Shown here: one piece after another, positions 1 to 7,610 of the stretch
Layout of the letters: each line of letters starts with the position of its first letter
Position numbering within the stretch: the stretch's first letter is position 1
From: Streptomyces sp. HUAS CB01
GTDB taxonomy: Bacteria; Actinomycetota; Actinomycetes; Streptomycetales; Streptomycetaceae
Direction of reading: 5' to 3'
Assembly (NCBI RefSeq): GCF_030406905.1
Contig: NZ_CP129137.1
Coordinates: 4,174,001-4,238,000, forward strand
Length of the DNA stretch: 64,000 nt
Notes under the pieces: model-generated
What the model was told of the DNA's origin: nothing
The model's database searches: none
The model's input: only the letters and a program-made list of their open reading frames with translations
Program-made: the position numbers and the translations under genes

Positions 1-658
1 GGGACAGCGCGAGGATCGCGCCGGTCGCCATGCCGGGCACGGCGGCGGGCAGCACCTGGCGCCAGATGGTCTGCCACTGGGTGGCGCCCAGCGAGAGGGA
101 GGCCTGCCGGATGGACTGGGGCACCGCCCGGATGGCCTCCCTGGACGAGATGATCACGATGGGCAGCACCAGCAGGGACAGGGTGAGCGCGGCAGTGAGC
201 ACGGTCTGGCCGAAACCCAGCCCGCGCGAGATGATCCCGAGCCCGAGGATGCCGTAGACGATGGAGGGAACGGCCGCCAGGTTCTGGATGTTGATCTCGA
301 TCGCCCGGTTCCACCACCGGCCGCGGTCGGCGTACTCCTCCAGATAGATCGCCGTGAGCACACCGGTCGGCAGGCAGTACAGGGCGGTGAAGGAGATGAC
401 CCAGATCGTTCCGGTGATCGCCGACTGGGCGCCGGCGTTCGACGGGTCGATGATGTCCGGGAAGTTGGTCCACAGCTTCGCGTTCAGCCGGGGCCATCCC
501 TCGACGACCACGTAGGTGAGCAGACCGACCAGGAAGACCACGCCGATGGCCAGCGAGGCCCACAGGCTGAGCCGGAAGAACCGCTCGCGCAGCGGAGTGC
601 CCCGGCCCTTCAGCCGGGGGACGTCGGGCGGGTCGGAGGTGACCGCGGTGGGGATCAT
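1..658 (-). CDS. pstA: Phosphate ABC transporter permease PstA (C-terminus cut by window edge)
   Basis: Inner-membrane permease of the high-affinity PstSCAB phosphate importer, paired with PstC. About 219 residues are visible. An N-terminal hydrophobic helix lies near residues 25-45. The permease core follows, with the EYA-type cytoplasmic motif (LEEYADRGRWWNRA) and the stretch ASLSLGATQWQTIW typical of the ABC coupling loop. The start ATG at 658 overlaps the pstC stop by 4 bases (ATGA), so translation is coupled. The last membrane segments lie beyond position 1. pstB would be expected just outside the window. Confidence 0.93.
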   Translation of the reverse strand, partial: MIPTAVTSDPPDVPRLKGRGTPLRERFFRLSLWASLAIGVVFLVGLLTYVVVEGWPRLNAKLWTNFPDIIDPSNAGAQSAITGTIWVISFTALYCLPTGVLTAIYLEEYADRGRWWNRAIEINIQNLAAVPSIVYGILGLGIISRGLGFGQTVLTAALTLSLLVLPIVIISSREAIRAVPQSIRQASLSLGATQWQTIWRQVLPAAVPGMATGAILALS

Positions 659-1605
659 TCGTACACCTCCCGGTAGCGGCGCACCAGGCGGATGCTGATC
701 AGGTTCATCACCAGCGTGATGGCGAAGAGCAGCAGGCCCACGGCGAAGATCGTCTGGTAGCCCGTGGACCCCGTGGGCAGGTCGCCGATGCCGGCCGCGG
801 CGATGAACGCCGTCATCGTCTGCATGCCCTCGAGCGGGTTGAAGGTGAGGTTCGGGCGGCCGCCGGCCGCGATGGCCACGATCATCGTCTCCCCGATGGC
901 GCGGGAGACCCCGAGGACGACGGCCGCGACGACGCCGGACAGGGCGGCGGGGAACACGACCCGGGTGGAGACCTGCATCCGCGAGGATCCGAGGGCGTAG
1001 GCGGCGTCGCGCAGCGAGCGGGGCACGGCTGCCATCGAGTCCTCGGACAGCGACGCGATCGTCGGGATGATCATGATGCCCATGACGAAGCCGGCCGAGA
1101 GGGCGTTGAAGACCTCCGGCGGGTCGTTTCCCGGCCAGAACCGCTGGAGGAGGGGGGTGATGGCCTTGAGCGCGAAGAAGCCGTAGACCACGGTCGGGAT
1201 GCCGGCGAGCACCTCCAGCACGGGCTTGAAGATCCCGCGGACGCGGGGCCCGGCGTACTCGCTCAGGTACACGGCCGCGCCGAGACCCAGCGGAACGGCC
1301 ACGAACAGCGCGATGACCGTGACCACCAGGGTGGCCGTCACCAGCGGCAGCACGCCGAAGTGCGGCGGTTCGAACAGCGGTGACCAGTCGGTACCGGTGA
1401 GGAACTCCCCGAGGTCCACCTTGCCGAAGAACTCCACGACCGGCGGGATCAGTGCGACCACGATGCCCACCGTGGTCAGTACCGAGACCAGTGCGGCGGC
1501 CACGAGCAGGACCTTGACGGCCCGCTCGGTCCAGCGCGGCTGAGACCGCTTCAGGAAGCCGGGGGTTCCCGGAGCGGTGCGTCGGCGCAGTGTCCGCGGG
1601 GTCAT
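655..1605 (-). CDS. pstC: Phosphate ABC transporter permease PstC
   Basis: A 316-residue membrane permease, the partner of PstA in phosphate import. After a basic N-terminus comes a helix near residues 25-50, then the permease domain with the coupling motif AAYALGSSRMQ and a final helix before the C-terminal IRLVRRYREVYE. The start at 1605 overlaps the pstS stop (ATGA), and the stop overlaps the pstA start. The frame stays open upstream inside pstS, but the homology and overlap identify the ATG at 1605 as the true start. Length is normal for PstC. Confidence 0.95.
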   Translation of the reverse strand: MTPRTLRRRTAPGTPGFLKRSQPRWTERAVKVLLVAAALVSVLTTVGIVVALIPPVVEFFGKVDLGEFLTGTDWSPLFEPPHFGVLPLVTATLVVTVIALFVAVPLGLGAAVYLSEYAGPRVRGIFKPVLEVLAGIPTVVYGFFALKAITPLLQRFWPGNDPPEVFNALSAGFVMGIMIIPTIASLSEDSMAAVPRSLRDAAYALGSSRMQVSTRVVFPAALSGVVAAVVLGVSRAIGETMIVAIAAGGRPNLTFNPLEGMQTMTAFIAAAGIGDLPTGSTGYQTIFAVGLLLFAITLVMNLISIRLVRRYREVYE

Positions 1606-2576
1606 GGCGCGTGCTGCTCGCGCAGCCTCGTCAGGTCCTGCCGCAGCTCCGCCTCCTGGCGGGAGCTGAGCGGGACGAACTGGGCGGCCCTGGCGATGTC
1701 GGCGTTGTTCTCGACGTAGTACTCGACGAACGCCTCGACCTCCTTCCGGTCGAGGGCGGCGGCGTTCGGATAGATGAGCAGGGGCCGCGACAGGGGCCGG
1801 TAGGTGCCGTTCTGGACGGTGGTCCGGGTGGGCGCGACACAGCCGTTGCCGCCGTCGATCCTCAGGAGCTTCAGCCGGTCCTTGTTCTCCTCGTAGTACG
1901 ACAGTCCGAAGTAGCCGAGTCCGCCGCGGGAGCCGGAGACGCCCTGCACGGTGACGTTGTCGTCCTCGCTCGGCGAGTAGTCGGTGCGGGACCGGCCCTC
2001 CTCGCCGTTGACCGCCTGGGTGAAGTAGTCGAAGGTGCCGGAGTCGGTGCCGGGCCCGAACAGCTCCAGTTCGACGTCCGGGAAGCGCGGGTCGACCTGG
2101 TTCCAGTTGTCGACCCGGGAGCCGGGCTCCCAGATCTTCCTCAGCTGCTCGACGGAGAGGCAGTCGGCGAAGTCGTTGTCCTTGCTCACCACGACGGACA
2201 GGCCGTCGTTGGCGATCCGGAGCTCCTCGTACCGCACACCCTTGTCCGCGCAGAGGGCCTGTTCCTCGGCGGTGATCCGCCGCGAGGCGTCGGCGATGTC
2301 CGTCTCGCCGTTGCAGAACTTCTCGAAGCCGCCCCCGGTGCCGGACGTGCCGACCGTGATCCGCACCCCGGGGTTGCGCTGCTGGAAGAGCTGGGCGGCC
2401 GCCGTGGAGAGCGGGGCCACGGTGCTGGAGCCGTCCACTCTGATCGTCCCGGAGAGCCCGCCGCCGCCGTCCCCGGAGCCGGCGTCGGCACCGCCGCACG
2501 CGCCCACGGCCACCACGACGGCGGCGGCCAGCGTCACACGTGCCGTGGCCCGGCGCGGGGAACGGGGGATGTTCAC
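1602..2576 (-). CDS. pstS: Phosphate-binding lipoprotein PstS
   Basis: Extracellular phosphate-binding protein that feeds PstCA. An N-terminal signal peptide ends in a lipobox-like VAVGACGG, so the mature protein is probably lipid-anchored at Cys. The PstS phosphate-site motifs DGSSTVAPLS, GTSGTGGGFEKF and GPGTDSGTFDYF are present. The start is the GTG at 2576, giving a normal basic signal peptide. A GTG at 2603 in frame would add nine residues. First gene of the pst operon, so probably induced by phosphate limitation through PhoP. No convincing PHO-box array was recognised. Confidence 0.94.
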   Translation of the reverse strand: MNIPRSPRRATARVTLAAAVVVAVGACGGADAGSGDGGGGLSGTIRVDGSSTVAPLSTAAAQLFQQRNPGVRITVGTSGTGGGFEKFCNGETDIADASRRITAEEQALCADKGVRYEELRIANDGLSVVVSKDNDFADCLSVEQLRKIWEPGSRVDNWNQVDPRFPDVELELFGPGTDSGTFDYFTQAVNGEEGRSRTDYSPSEDDNVTVQGVSGSRGGLGYFGLSYYEENKDRLKLLRIDGGNGCVAPTRTTVQNGTYRPLSRPLLIYPNAAALDRKEVEAFVEYYVENNADIARAAQFVPLSSRQEAELRQDLTRLREQHAP

Positions 2577-2650
2577 GTCGGTTCTCGATCCTCGTCTGCG
2601 CACTCGCCGGTCGTCGGTGCCGGGGCACGCCTGTCGGCCGCCAGAGCGAC

Positions 2651-2674
2651 AAAGTACCCCATAAGGTTACGAAC
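2651..2674 (-). promoter_or_regulatory. Candidate pstS promoter / regulatory patch
   Basis: The only AT-rich stretch in the 190 bases between pstS and the MMPL gene. Read on the minus strand it begins GTTCGTAACC and ends TACTTT, which could serve as a -10 element. The GTTCGTA element resembles a single degenerate PHO-box half (consensus GTTCACC), without a clear 11-bp-spaced partner. Tentative. Confidence 0.3.
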
Positions 2675-2725
2675 GACCCGTGCTCTGCGCGACCGACGAG
2701 GAGATCGCGGGGAGAGGGCGGGAGA

Positions 2726-2755
2726 CCGGGCCGGACGGGCGGCGGTCCGGCCCGG
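2726..2755 (-). terminator. Hairpin downstream of the MMPL gene
   Basis: Perfect 11-bp inverted repeat CCGGGCCGGAC / GTCCGGCCCGG with an 8-base loop, starting 10 bases past the MMPL stop. There is no U-tract, as is usual in Streptomyces. Confidence 0.65.
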
Positions 2756-2765
2756 CGGATGACGG

Positions 2766-4880
2766 TCAGGCGGGCGCGTGCTCCCGGTCCCCGCTCGGCC
2801 GGGGCAGGCCCTCCGGCCGGCCGAGGCCCCGGAAGAGACGGCCCGGCCACCAGAACCGGCGCCCGAGGTCCAGGGCGAGGGCGGGCACCAGGACCGTACG
2901 GACCAGAAGGGTGTCGAGGAGGACGCCGATGCCGACGAGCACTCCCATCTGGGCCATGGTCACCAGGGGCAGTCCCGCGAAGACCGCGAAGGTCGCGGCG
3001 AGCACCGCACCGGCCGAGGTGATGACGCCTCCGGTGCTGGTCAGACCCTCCAGCACGCCCGGGACGTGCCCGAGGCGCCCGGTCTCCTCCCGCACCCGGT
3101 GCATGAGGAAGATGTTGTAGTCGATGCCGAGCGCCACCAGGAAGACGAAGCCCGTCAGCGGGATCGACCAGTCGACCCCGGCGTGCCCGAGGACGTGCTC
3201 GAAGAGCAGGTTCGAGGCGCCGAGAGCGGCGAAGTAGGAGAGCACGACCGTACCGAGCAGCAGCAGCGGCCCGACCAGCGACCGCAGCAGCCAGACGAGG
3301 ACGAGCAGGACGACGGCGAGGACGGCGGGGATCACCGTGCGCAGGTCGCGGGCGGCCGCGCGCTGGGTGTCCAGGGTCTGGGCCGTGGTCCCGCCGACCA
3401 GGGTGACGGAGCCGTCGTGGCCCCGGTCGGCGGAGTGCACGGCGGCGCGCAGCCGGTCGACGGTGTCCTTGGCGGCACCGCTGTCGGGGGCGTCCTCCAG
3501 CACCACGGAGAGCGCGGCGAGTTCACCGTCCGGAGTGCGGTCGCCGTCCTCCACCCGGGCGACGCCCGGCACCTCGGACGCGACGGCCCGGACCTCGGCG
3601 GCCCGATCCGCCGCCACGACGATCCTGGCCGGGTCGGAGGCGCCCGACGGGTAGTGGGCGGAGATCCGTTCCTGGGCGACCACCGACTCCGGCTTGTCCT
3701 GGAACATCTCGGACTGCTGCAGGCCCATGTTCATCCCGGTCGCGCTGAGCGCCAGCACGCAGGTGACGGCGGCGGCCATCAGCCAGGACCAGCGGGGGTG
3801 CCGGGCGACCGCCGCGCCGACGCGGGACCAGACCGTGTGCGCCTTGCGGGCGGGGGTGCGGTACCGGGGCACGAACGGCCAGAACACCCAGCGGCCCGCG
3901 ATCACCAGCAGCGCCGGCAGGACCGTGACCATGGCGAGGAAGCCGCACACCACCCCGACCGCGCCGACGAGTCCCATCGACCGGGAGGAGTTGATGTCGG
4001 CGAGGGCGAGGCAGGCGAGCCCGACCGCGACGGTGCCGGCGGAGGCCAGGACGGCGGGGCCGGAGCGCCGCAGCGCGACCGCCATCGCCGTGTGCCGGTC
4101 CTCGTGGCGGTGGAGCTCCTCCCGGTAGCGGGCGATCAGCAGCAGCGCGTAGTCCGTGCCGACGCCGAAGACGAGCACCATGAGGACGCCGGCGCTCTGC
4201 GGGTCGACGGGCAGGTGCGCGTACCGGGCCAGCAGATACGTGCCGACCTGGGTGAGCACGGCCGCGAAGCCGACGGCCAGCAGCGGGAACAGCCACAGCA
4301 CCGGGCTGCGGTAGGTGACCAGCAGCAGAACGGCCACCACGAGAGCGGTGGCGATCATCAGGGTGGAGTCGAGGCTGTCGAAGACGGCGACCTGGTCCGT
4401 CAGTGAACCGGCCGGGCCGCCGACCGCCGCTTCCACGCCCGGCGGGGCGCCCTCGCCGGCGATCCGGCGCATCTCGTCGAGGGTGCCGGTCAGTCCGTCC
4501 TCCTCGGTGGAGAGCGGGACCACGGTCATCAGCGCCTCGCCGTCGTCTGACGGGAGTGGCGGGGCGACCTGCTCGCCGTCGGCCGCGAAGCCGGCGAAGA
4601 CGGCCCGGTCGGCGTCGGCCTTCGCCCGCGCGCCGTCACCGGTGTAGACGACGACGGCCGGCATGACCGTGTCGTCACGGAACCTCTCCAGCTCCGTGTT
4701 GACCCGCGCGGACTCGGCACCGCGCGGAAGGAAGGCGTTGGCGCCGGTGTCCTCGACCTCGCCCAGCCTGCCCGCGAGCGGGCCGAGGGCGACGGCGAGC
4801 AGCAGCCAGACCGCGAGGACGAGCCATTTCGTGCGGCGGCCCCCTGGGGCGGTGGCCACGCGCGTGAGCAGCGCGTTCAT
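2766..4880 (-). CDS. MMPL/RND-family membrane exporter
   Basis: A 704-residue transporter of the MMPL branch of the RND superfamily. These proteins export lipids or small hydrophobic products using the proton gradient. The layout is helix 1 (about residues 15-33), a periplasmic loop, a first MMPL helix bundle with the signature GVLMVLVFGVGTDYALLL, a second loop, and a second bundle with FLVALGIDYNIFLMHRV. Each bundle thus carries the Asp-Tyr pair used for proton relay. The ATG at 4880 is preceded by AGGAG. It appears monocistronic, and the substrate cannot be told from sequence. Confidence 0.9.
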   Translation of the reverse strand: MNALLTRVATAPGGRRTKWLVLAVWLLLAVALGPLAGRLGEVEDTGANAFLPRGAESARVNTELERFRDDTVMPAVVVYTGDGARAKADADRAVFAGFAADGEQVAPPLPSDDGEALMTVVPLSTEEDGLTGTLDEMRRIAGEGAPPGVEAAVGGPAGSLTDQVAVFDSLDSTLMIATALVVAVLLLVTYRSPVLWLFPLLAVGFAAVLTQVGTYLLARYAHLPVDPQSAGVLMVLVFGVGTDYALLLIARYREELHRHEDRHTAMAVALRRSGPAVLASAGTVAVGLACLALADINSSRSMGLVGAVGVVCGFLAMVTVLPALLVIAGRWVFWPFVPRYRTPARKAHTVWSRVGAAVARHPRWSWLMAAAVTCVLALSATGMNMGLQQSEMFQDKPESVVAQERISAHYPSGASDPARIVVAADRAAEVRAVASEVPGVARVEDGDRTPDGELAALSVVLEDAPDSGAAKDTVDRLRAAVHSADRGHDGSVTLVGGTTAQTLDTQRAAARDLRTVIPAVLAVVLLVLVWLLRSLVGPLLLLGTVVLSYFAALGASNLLFEHVLGHAGVDWSIPLTGFVFLVALGIDYNIFLMHRVREETGRLGHVPGVLEGLTSTGGVITSAGAVLAATFAVFAGLPLVTMAQMGVLVGIGVLLDTLLVRTVLVPALALDLGRRFWWPGRLFRGLGRPEGLPRPSGDREHAPA

Positions 4881-4995
4881 GAGTAGTCTCCTGGGGGTGG
4901 AGTTCGGGGCGCACGGGACCCGCACCGCGGCGTGAAGGTTGCCGACCTGCCGCGGAGTCACGGGTGCCGTGGGCCTGGGACGTTGTGCTCCATGG

Positions 4996-5027
4996 GCACG
5001 GCCGGGAGTTGCAGCTCCCGGCCGTGC
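4996..5027. terminator. Perfect 13-bp hairpin terminator
   Basis: Arms GCACGGCCGGGAG and CTCCCGGCCGTGC with a 6-base loop. It lies beyond the tandem repeat downstream of the ArsR-like/membrane protein unit on the minus strand and probably ends its transcript. It would also isolate the MMPL promoter. Confidence 0.6.
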
Positions 5028-5040
5028 CGTTCGTCGTGAT

Positions 5041-5205
5041 GTGACCGGGCCGATCGCCGTGGTGCGCGGGGCCCGTCGTCGTGGTGTGACCGGGCCGATC
5101 GCCGTGGTGCGCGGGGCCCGTCGTCGTGGTGCGACCGGGCCGATCGCCGTGGTGCGCGGGGCCCGTCGTCGTGGTGCGACCGGGCCGATCGCCGTGGTGC
5201 GCCGG
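5041..5205. repeat. 45-bp tandem repeat, about 3.7 copies
   Basis: Units begin at 5041, 5086, 5131 and 5176 and are nearly identical. Each starts GTGACCGGGCC or GCGACCGGGCC and contains GATCGCCGTGGTGCG. The last unit decays after about 30 bases. The 45-bp period is a multiple of three, so reading frames stay open, but no protein homology is visible. It lies between the 3' end of the small membrane gene (5221) and the terminator at 4996. Confidence 0.9.
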
Positions 5206-5220
5206 GTCGGCGGGTGCGCG

Positions 5221-5478
5221 CTACTCGATGGAGCGCATCATCTTCTCCATCGAGGCGATCGAGGTGCGGGCCTGCGTCAGCTCCTCCAGCGTGCGCCGGT
5301 GCAGCTCGACGTTGTCCTCCAGCAGCTCGGCGTACCTGGCCGCGAGCCGCTTGTACTGCTCCTCGCGGGCGGCGAGCATCCTGGCCCGCCAGGTCGCGGC
5401 GACCTGCCACACGACCACCATCAGGAAGAGGAAGACACCGCCGGCACCGACCGCTCCGGCCCAGTCCGTTGAGTTCAT
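5221..5478 (-). CDS. Small single-helix membrane protein with coiled-coil tail
   Basis: An 85-residue protein I do not recognise by family. Residues about 8-28 form one hydrophobic helix (VGAGGVFLFLMVVVWQVAAT). The rest is charged and helical (RARMLAAREEQYKRLAARY), ending MRSIE, and looks like a cytoplasmic coiled coil. The ATG at 5478 overlaps the stop of the upstream ArsR-like gene by 4 bases, so the two are co-translated. By analogy it may be the membrane effector or sensor controlled by that regulator. Confidence 0.75.
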   Translation of the reverse strand: MNSTDWAGAVGAGGVFLFLMVVVWQVAATWRARMLAAREEQYKRLAARYAELLEDNVELHRRTLEELTQARTSIASMEKMMRSIE

Positions 5479-5831
5479 TTCGCCGTCTCCTTCACGGTCT
5501 CTTTCTCCTCCTGGGTGATCGTCGCGGCCGCTCGTGCGACCGCTTCCGGGGTAAGGGCGACGGCGAACGGGGTGACCTCGAAGTACTTCACGGCCTTTCC
5601 GTCCGCCGCCTGCTCCAGCGAGCCCGTGACGAGCCCGGCGGCCTCCAGACGCTGCAGGTGCATGTGCAGAAGGGGCCGTCCGATGCCCAGTTCGCGGGCG
5701 AGCCTGCTGACGTAGTCGCGGCCGCCCTCGGCGAGCGCCGCGACGATCCGCAGCCGGTGCGGATTGCCGAGCGCCGCGAGGATCCGCAGCAGTTCGTCCC
5801 CGGTCGGGTGCGGGGCCGTTCCTCCGGTCAT
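5475..5831 (-). CDS. ArsR/winged-helix transcriptional regulator
   Basis: A 118-residue DNA-binding protein. The winged HTH covers about residues 10-80, with LLRILAALGNPHRLRIVAAL followed by the recognition region SRLARELGIGRPLLHMHLQR. The C-terminus (EVTPFAVALTPEAVARAAAT) ends in a lysine/glutamate tail. The ATG at 5831 has AAGGGGG seven bases upstream; a GTG at 5834 is the alternative. No metal-binding Cys motif is visible, so the ligand is unknown. Two perfect TGTCA-N8-TGACA repeats lie 20-75 bases upstream and suggest autoregulation. Confidence 0.88.
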   Translation of the reverse strand: MTGGTAPHPTGDELLRILAALGNPHRLRIVAALAEGGRDYVSRLARELGIGRPLLHMHLQRLEAAGLVTGSLEQAADGKAVKYFEVTPFAVALTPEAVARAAATITQEEKETVKETAK

Positions 5832-5853
5832 CACGCCCCCTTCTCGGGCTACC

Positions 5854-5871
5854 TGTCAGACAAAGCTGACA
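5854..5871. promoter_or_regulatory. Operator 1, TGTCA-N8-TGACA
   Basis: Perfect 5-bp inverted repeat with an 8-base spacer, 23 bases upstream of the ArsR-like start. Same half-sites and spacing as the copy at 5886-5903. Confidence 0.7.
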
Positions 5872-5885
5872 CCCCCCGCGGCACC

Positions 5886-5903
5886 TGTCAAAGAGAACTG
5901 ACA
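5886..5903. promoter_or_regulatory. Operator 2, TGTCA-N8-TGACA
   Basis: Second perfect copy, centred 32 bp (about three helical turns) from operator 1. Read on the minus strand, one half-site forms a TTTGACA -35-like element, so a repressor bound here would block the promoter. Confidence 0.7.
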
Positions 5904-5960
5904 CATCTCAGGGTCGAAGGGGGGAGATCTCAGGGGTGCCTCGGGGTCGGGCCACGCACG

Positions 5961-5990
5961 AAGGCCCCTCACCGCTGGGTGAGGGGCCTT
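5961..5990 (-). terminator. Terminator of the GTP cyclohydrolase II gene
   Basis: Perfect 13-bp arms AAGGCCCCTCACC / GGTGAGGGGCCTT with a 4-base loop (5974-5977), 38 bases after the stop at 6028 on the minus strand. Confidence 0.85.
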
Positions 5991-6027
5991 TCGGGGTGCG
6001 GGACGCCGCCCGCCGTGCGGTCCGTGC

Positions 6028-6699
6028 TCAGGACTGGTCGGCCGTGCGGTCCAGCGGGGGGCGGTCGAGGTGGGGGAGCAGATGGCCCATGCGCTCCCGC
6101 TTGGCCCGCAGATAGAAGATGTTCTCCTCGCGGGGCTGCGTCAGCAGCGGTACCTGCTCGCTGACCTCGATGCCGTGCCGCAGCAGCGCGTCGCGCTTGA
6201 GCGGGTTGTTCGACATCAGCCGCACCGACCGGACGCCGAGGTCGTGCAGCATGTCCGCCGCCACGCCGTAGTCACGGGAGTCGACCGGGAGGCCGAGCGC
6301 GAGATTCGCCTCGACGGTGTCCATGCCCTCCGCCTGGAGCTGCATCGCCTGGAGCTTGGCGAGCAGGCCGATGCCGCGCCCCTCGTGACCCTGGAGGTAC
6401 ACGAGGACACCACGGCCCTCGCTGACGATCGCGCGCAGTGCCGCGGACAGCTGGTCGCCGCACTCGCAGTGGCGTGAGCCGAACGCGTCACCGGTCAGGC
6501 ACTCCGAATGCAGCCGGGCGAGAACGTCCTCTCCCGTGATGTCGCCGTATACCAGCGCGATTTGTTCGTCACCGCGAATACGATCCAGGTAGCCGATGGC
6601 GCGGAAAACACCGTATTTGGTGGACAGTTGGACAGTTGCCATGCGCTCGGTGTTCTTGGCGCGAGCGTCCATGCGGAGAGTGCCATCGCTGTCTGTCAT
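6028..6699 (-). CDS. GTP cyclohydrolase II-family protein, probable formamidopyrimidine-forming variant
   Basis: A 223-residue RibA-fold enzyme that opens the imidazole ring of GTP. Zinc ligands are Cys67, Cys78 and Cys80 (ECLTGDAFGSRHCECGDQ), the catalytic stretch is YLQGHEGRGIGLLAK, and the motif MDTVEANLALG follows. At the position of the conserved catalytic Tyr (Tyr105 in E. coli RibA, sequence KIRAYALQ) this protein has Met119 (KLQAMQLQ). From family knowledge, Met here (S. coelicolor SCO6655) gives an enzyme that stops at the formamidopyrimidine FAPy instead of releasing formate. There is no RibB domain. The ATG at 6699 is probably leaderless. Divergent from a creatininase-family gene that could remove the formyl group. 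Confidence 0.9.
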   Translation of the reverse strand: MTDSDGTLRMDARAKNTERMATVQLSTKYGVFRAIGYLDRIRGDEQIALVYGDITGEDVLARLHSECLTGDAFGSRHCECGDQLSAALRAIVSEGRGVLVYLQGHEGRGIGLLAKLQAMQLQAEGMDTVEANLALGLPVDSRDYGVAADMLHDLGVRSVRLMSNNPLKRDALLRHGIEVSEQVPLLTQPREENIFYLRAKRERMGHLLPHLDRPPLDRTADQS

Positions 6700-6705
6700 G
6701 GCCGG

Positions 6706-6711
6706 ATCCTA
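6706..6711 (-). promoter_or_regulatory. -10 box of the GTP cyclohydrolase II gene
   Basis: TAGGAT on the minus strand ends 6 bases before the ATG at 6699 and no Shine-Dalgarno sequence is present, which fits a leaderless transcript. Confidence 0.5.
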
Positions 6712-6836
6712 TCGGGTAGCCTCTGGCGGGAGTTGTCTTCGGTGTGGAGATCTCGACTGACCGGTGTATTAAGCCGGTTCCGATCGGCCGCATCTCATGG
6801 AACGCAGAAAGTGCGCGGAAAGAAAGGGGCGGGAAC

Positions 6837-7610
6837 ATGACCGACCCGCAGGTACGGCCGCCGGAACCGGGCCTGTTGCCCTTGGACACGACCCGGGACG
6901 CGGGCGAGGGGCGGGCGGACGTCGCGGTCCTGCCGATCGGCAGCTTCGAGCAGCACGGCCCGTATCTCCCCCTGGCCACCGACACGTTGATCGCCTGTGC
7001 GATCGCCCGGGAGGTCGCCGCCGCGTACCCGGTCCACCGGCTGCCGCCGCTGACGTTCTCCTGCTCGCACGAGCACTCCGCCTGGCCGGGCACCGTCAGC
7101 ATCTCCGCCACGACGCTCCATGCCGTGGTGCGGGACATCGCCGAATCGCTCCGGCGCTCCGGCGTCCGCAATCTGGTGCTGATCAACGGGCACGGCGGAA
7201 ACTACGTCCTGCGCAATGTGGTTCAGGAGGCCGTCGGCACCGGCATCCGGATGGCGCTTTTCCCCGGATCGGCCGACTGGAGTGCCGCCCGTGAACGCGC
7301 GGGTGTGGAGACCCCGTCCCACAGCGATATGCACGCGGGTGAAGTGGAGACTTCGATTCTGCTGCATGACCATCCCGAACTCGTACGCCCCGGTCATATG
7401 ACCTCCGATTTCCTTGCCGACGACCGGGAGCATTTGCTCACCCTCGGTCTGCGCCCTTACACGGAGACCGGTGTGGTCGGCCGGCCTTCCCTGGCCTCGG
7501 CGGAGAAGGGTAAGGAATTGCTGGCCGCTCTCGTCGATTCCTTCGACGCGTATTTCTCGCTGCTGGCGGCGGAACGTTCCGCCGCCCCGGCCGGGGAGGG
7601 GGCCCGATGA
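6837..7610 (+). CDS. Creatininase-family amidohydrolase, possible FAPy deformylase
   Basis: A 257-residue metal-dependent amidohydrolase. The family metal and active-site motifs are all present: GSFEQHGPYLPLATDT (about residues 36-51), LINGHGGNY (about 112-120) and the acid/His stretch SDMHAGEVETS (about 160-170). The family includes creatininase, MftE and archaeal ArfB, which deformylates FAPy in riboflavin synthesis. Divergent location from the Met-type GTP cyclohydrolase II and a 4-base overlap with a RibD-like reductase make an ArfB-like role likely. The start ATG follows a purine-rich AAAGGGG. The function is inferred from family and context. Confidence 0.85.
   Translation: MTDPQVRPPEPGLLPLDTTRDAGEGRADVAVLPIGSFEQHGPYLPLATDTLIACAIAREVAAAYPVHRLPPLTFSCSHEHSAWPGTVSISATTLHAVVRDIAESLRRSGVRNLVLINGHGGNYVLRNVVQEAVGTGIRMALFPGSADWSAARERAGVETPSHSDMHAGEVETSILLHDHPELVRPGHMTSDFLADDREHLLTLGLRPYTETGVVGRPSLASAEKGKELLAALVDSFDAYFSLLAAERSAAPAGEGAR

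Noticed and set aside
2604..2765. PHO-box array upstream of pstS
   Set aside because: Only one degenerate half-site (GTTCGTA) is visible and no 11-bp-spaced repeats, so no PHO box is claimed.
4939..5472. Plus-strand frame of 177 codons across the 45-bp repeat
   Set aside because: It is open only because the repeat period is divisible by three. The second half is antisense to the small membrane gene and there is no protein homology.
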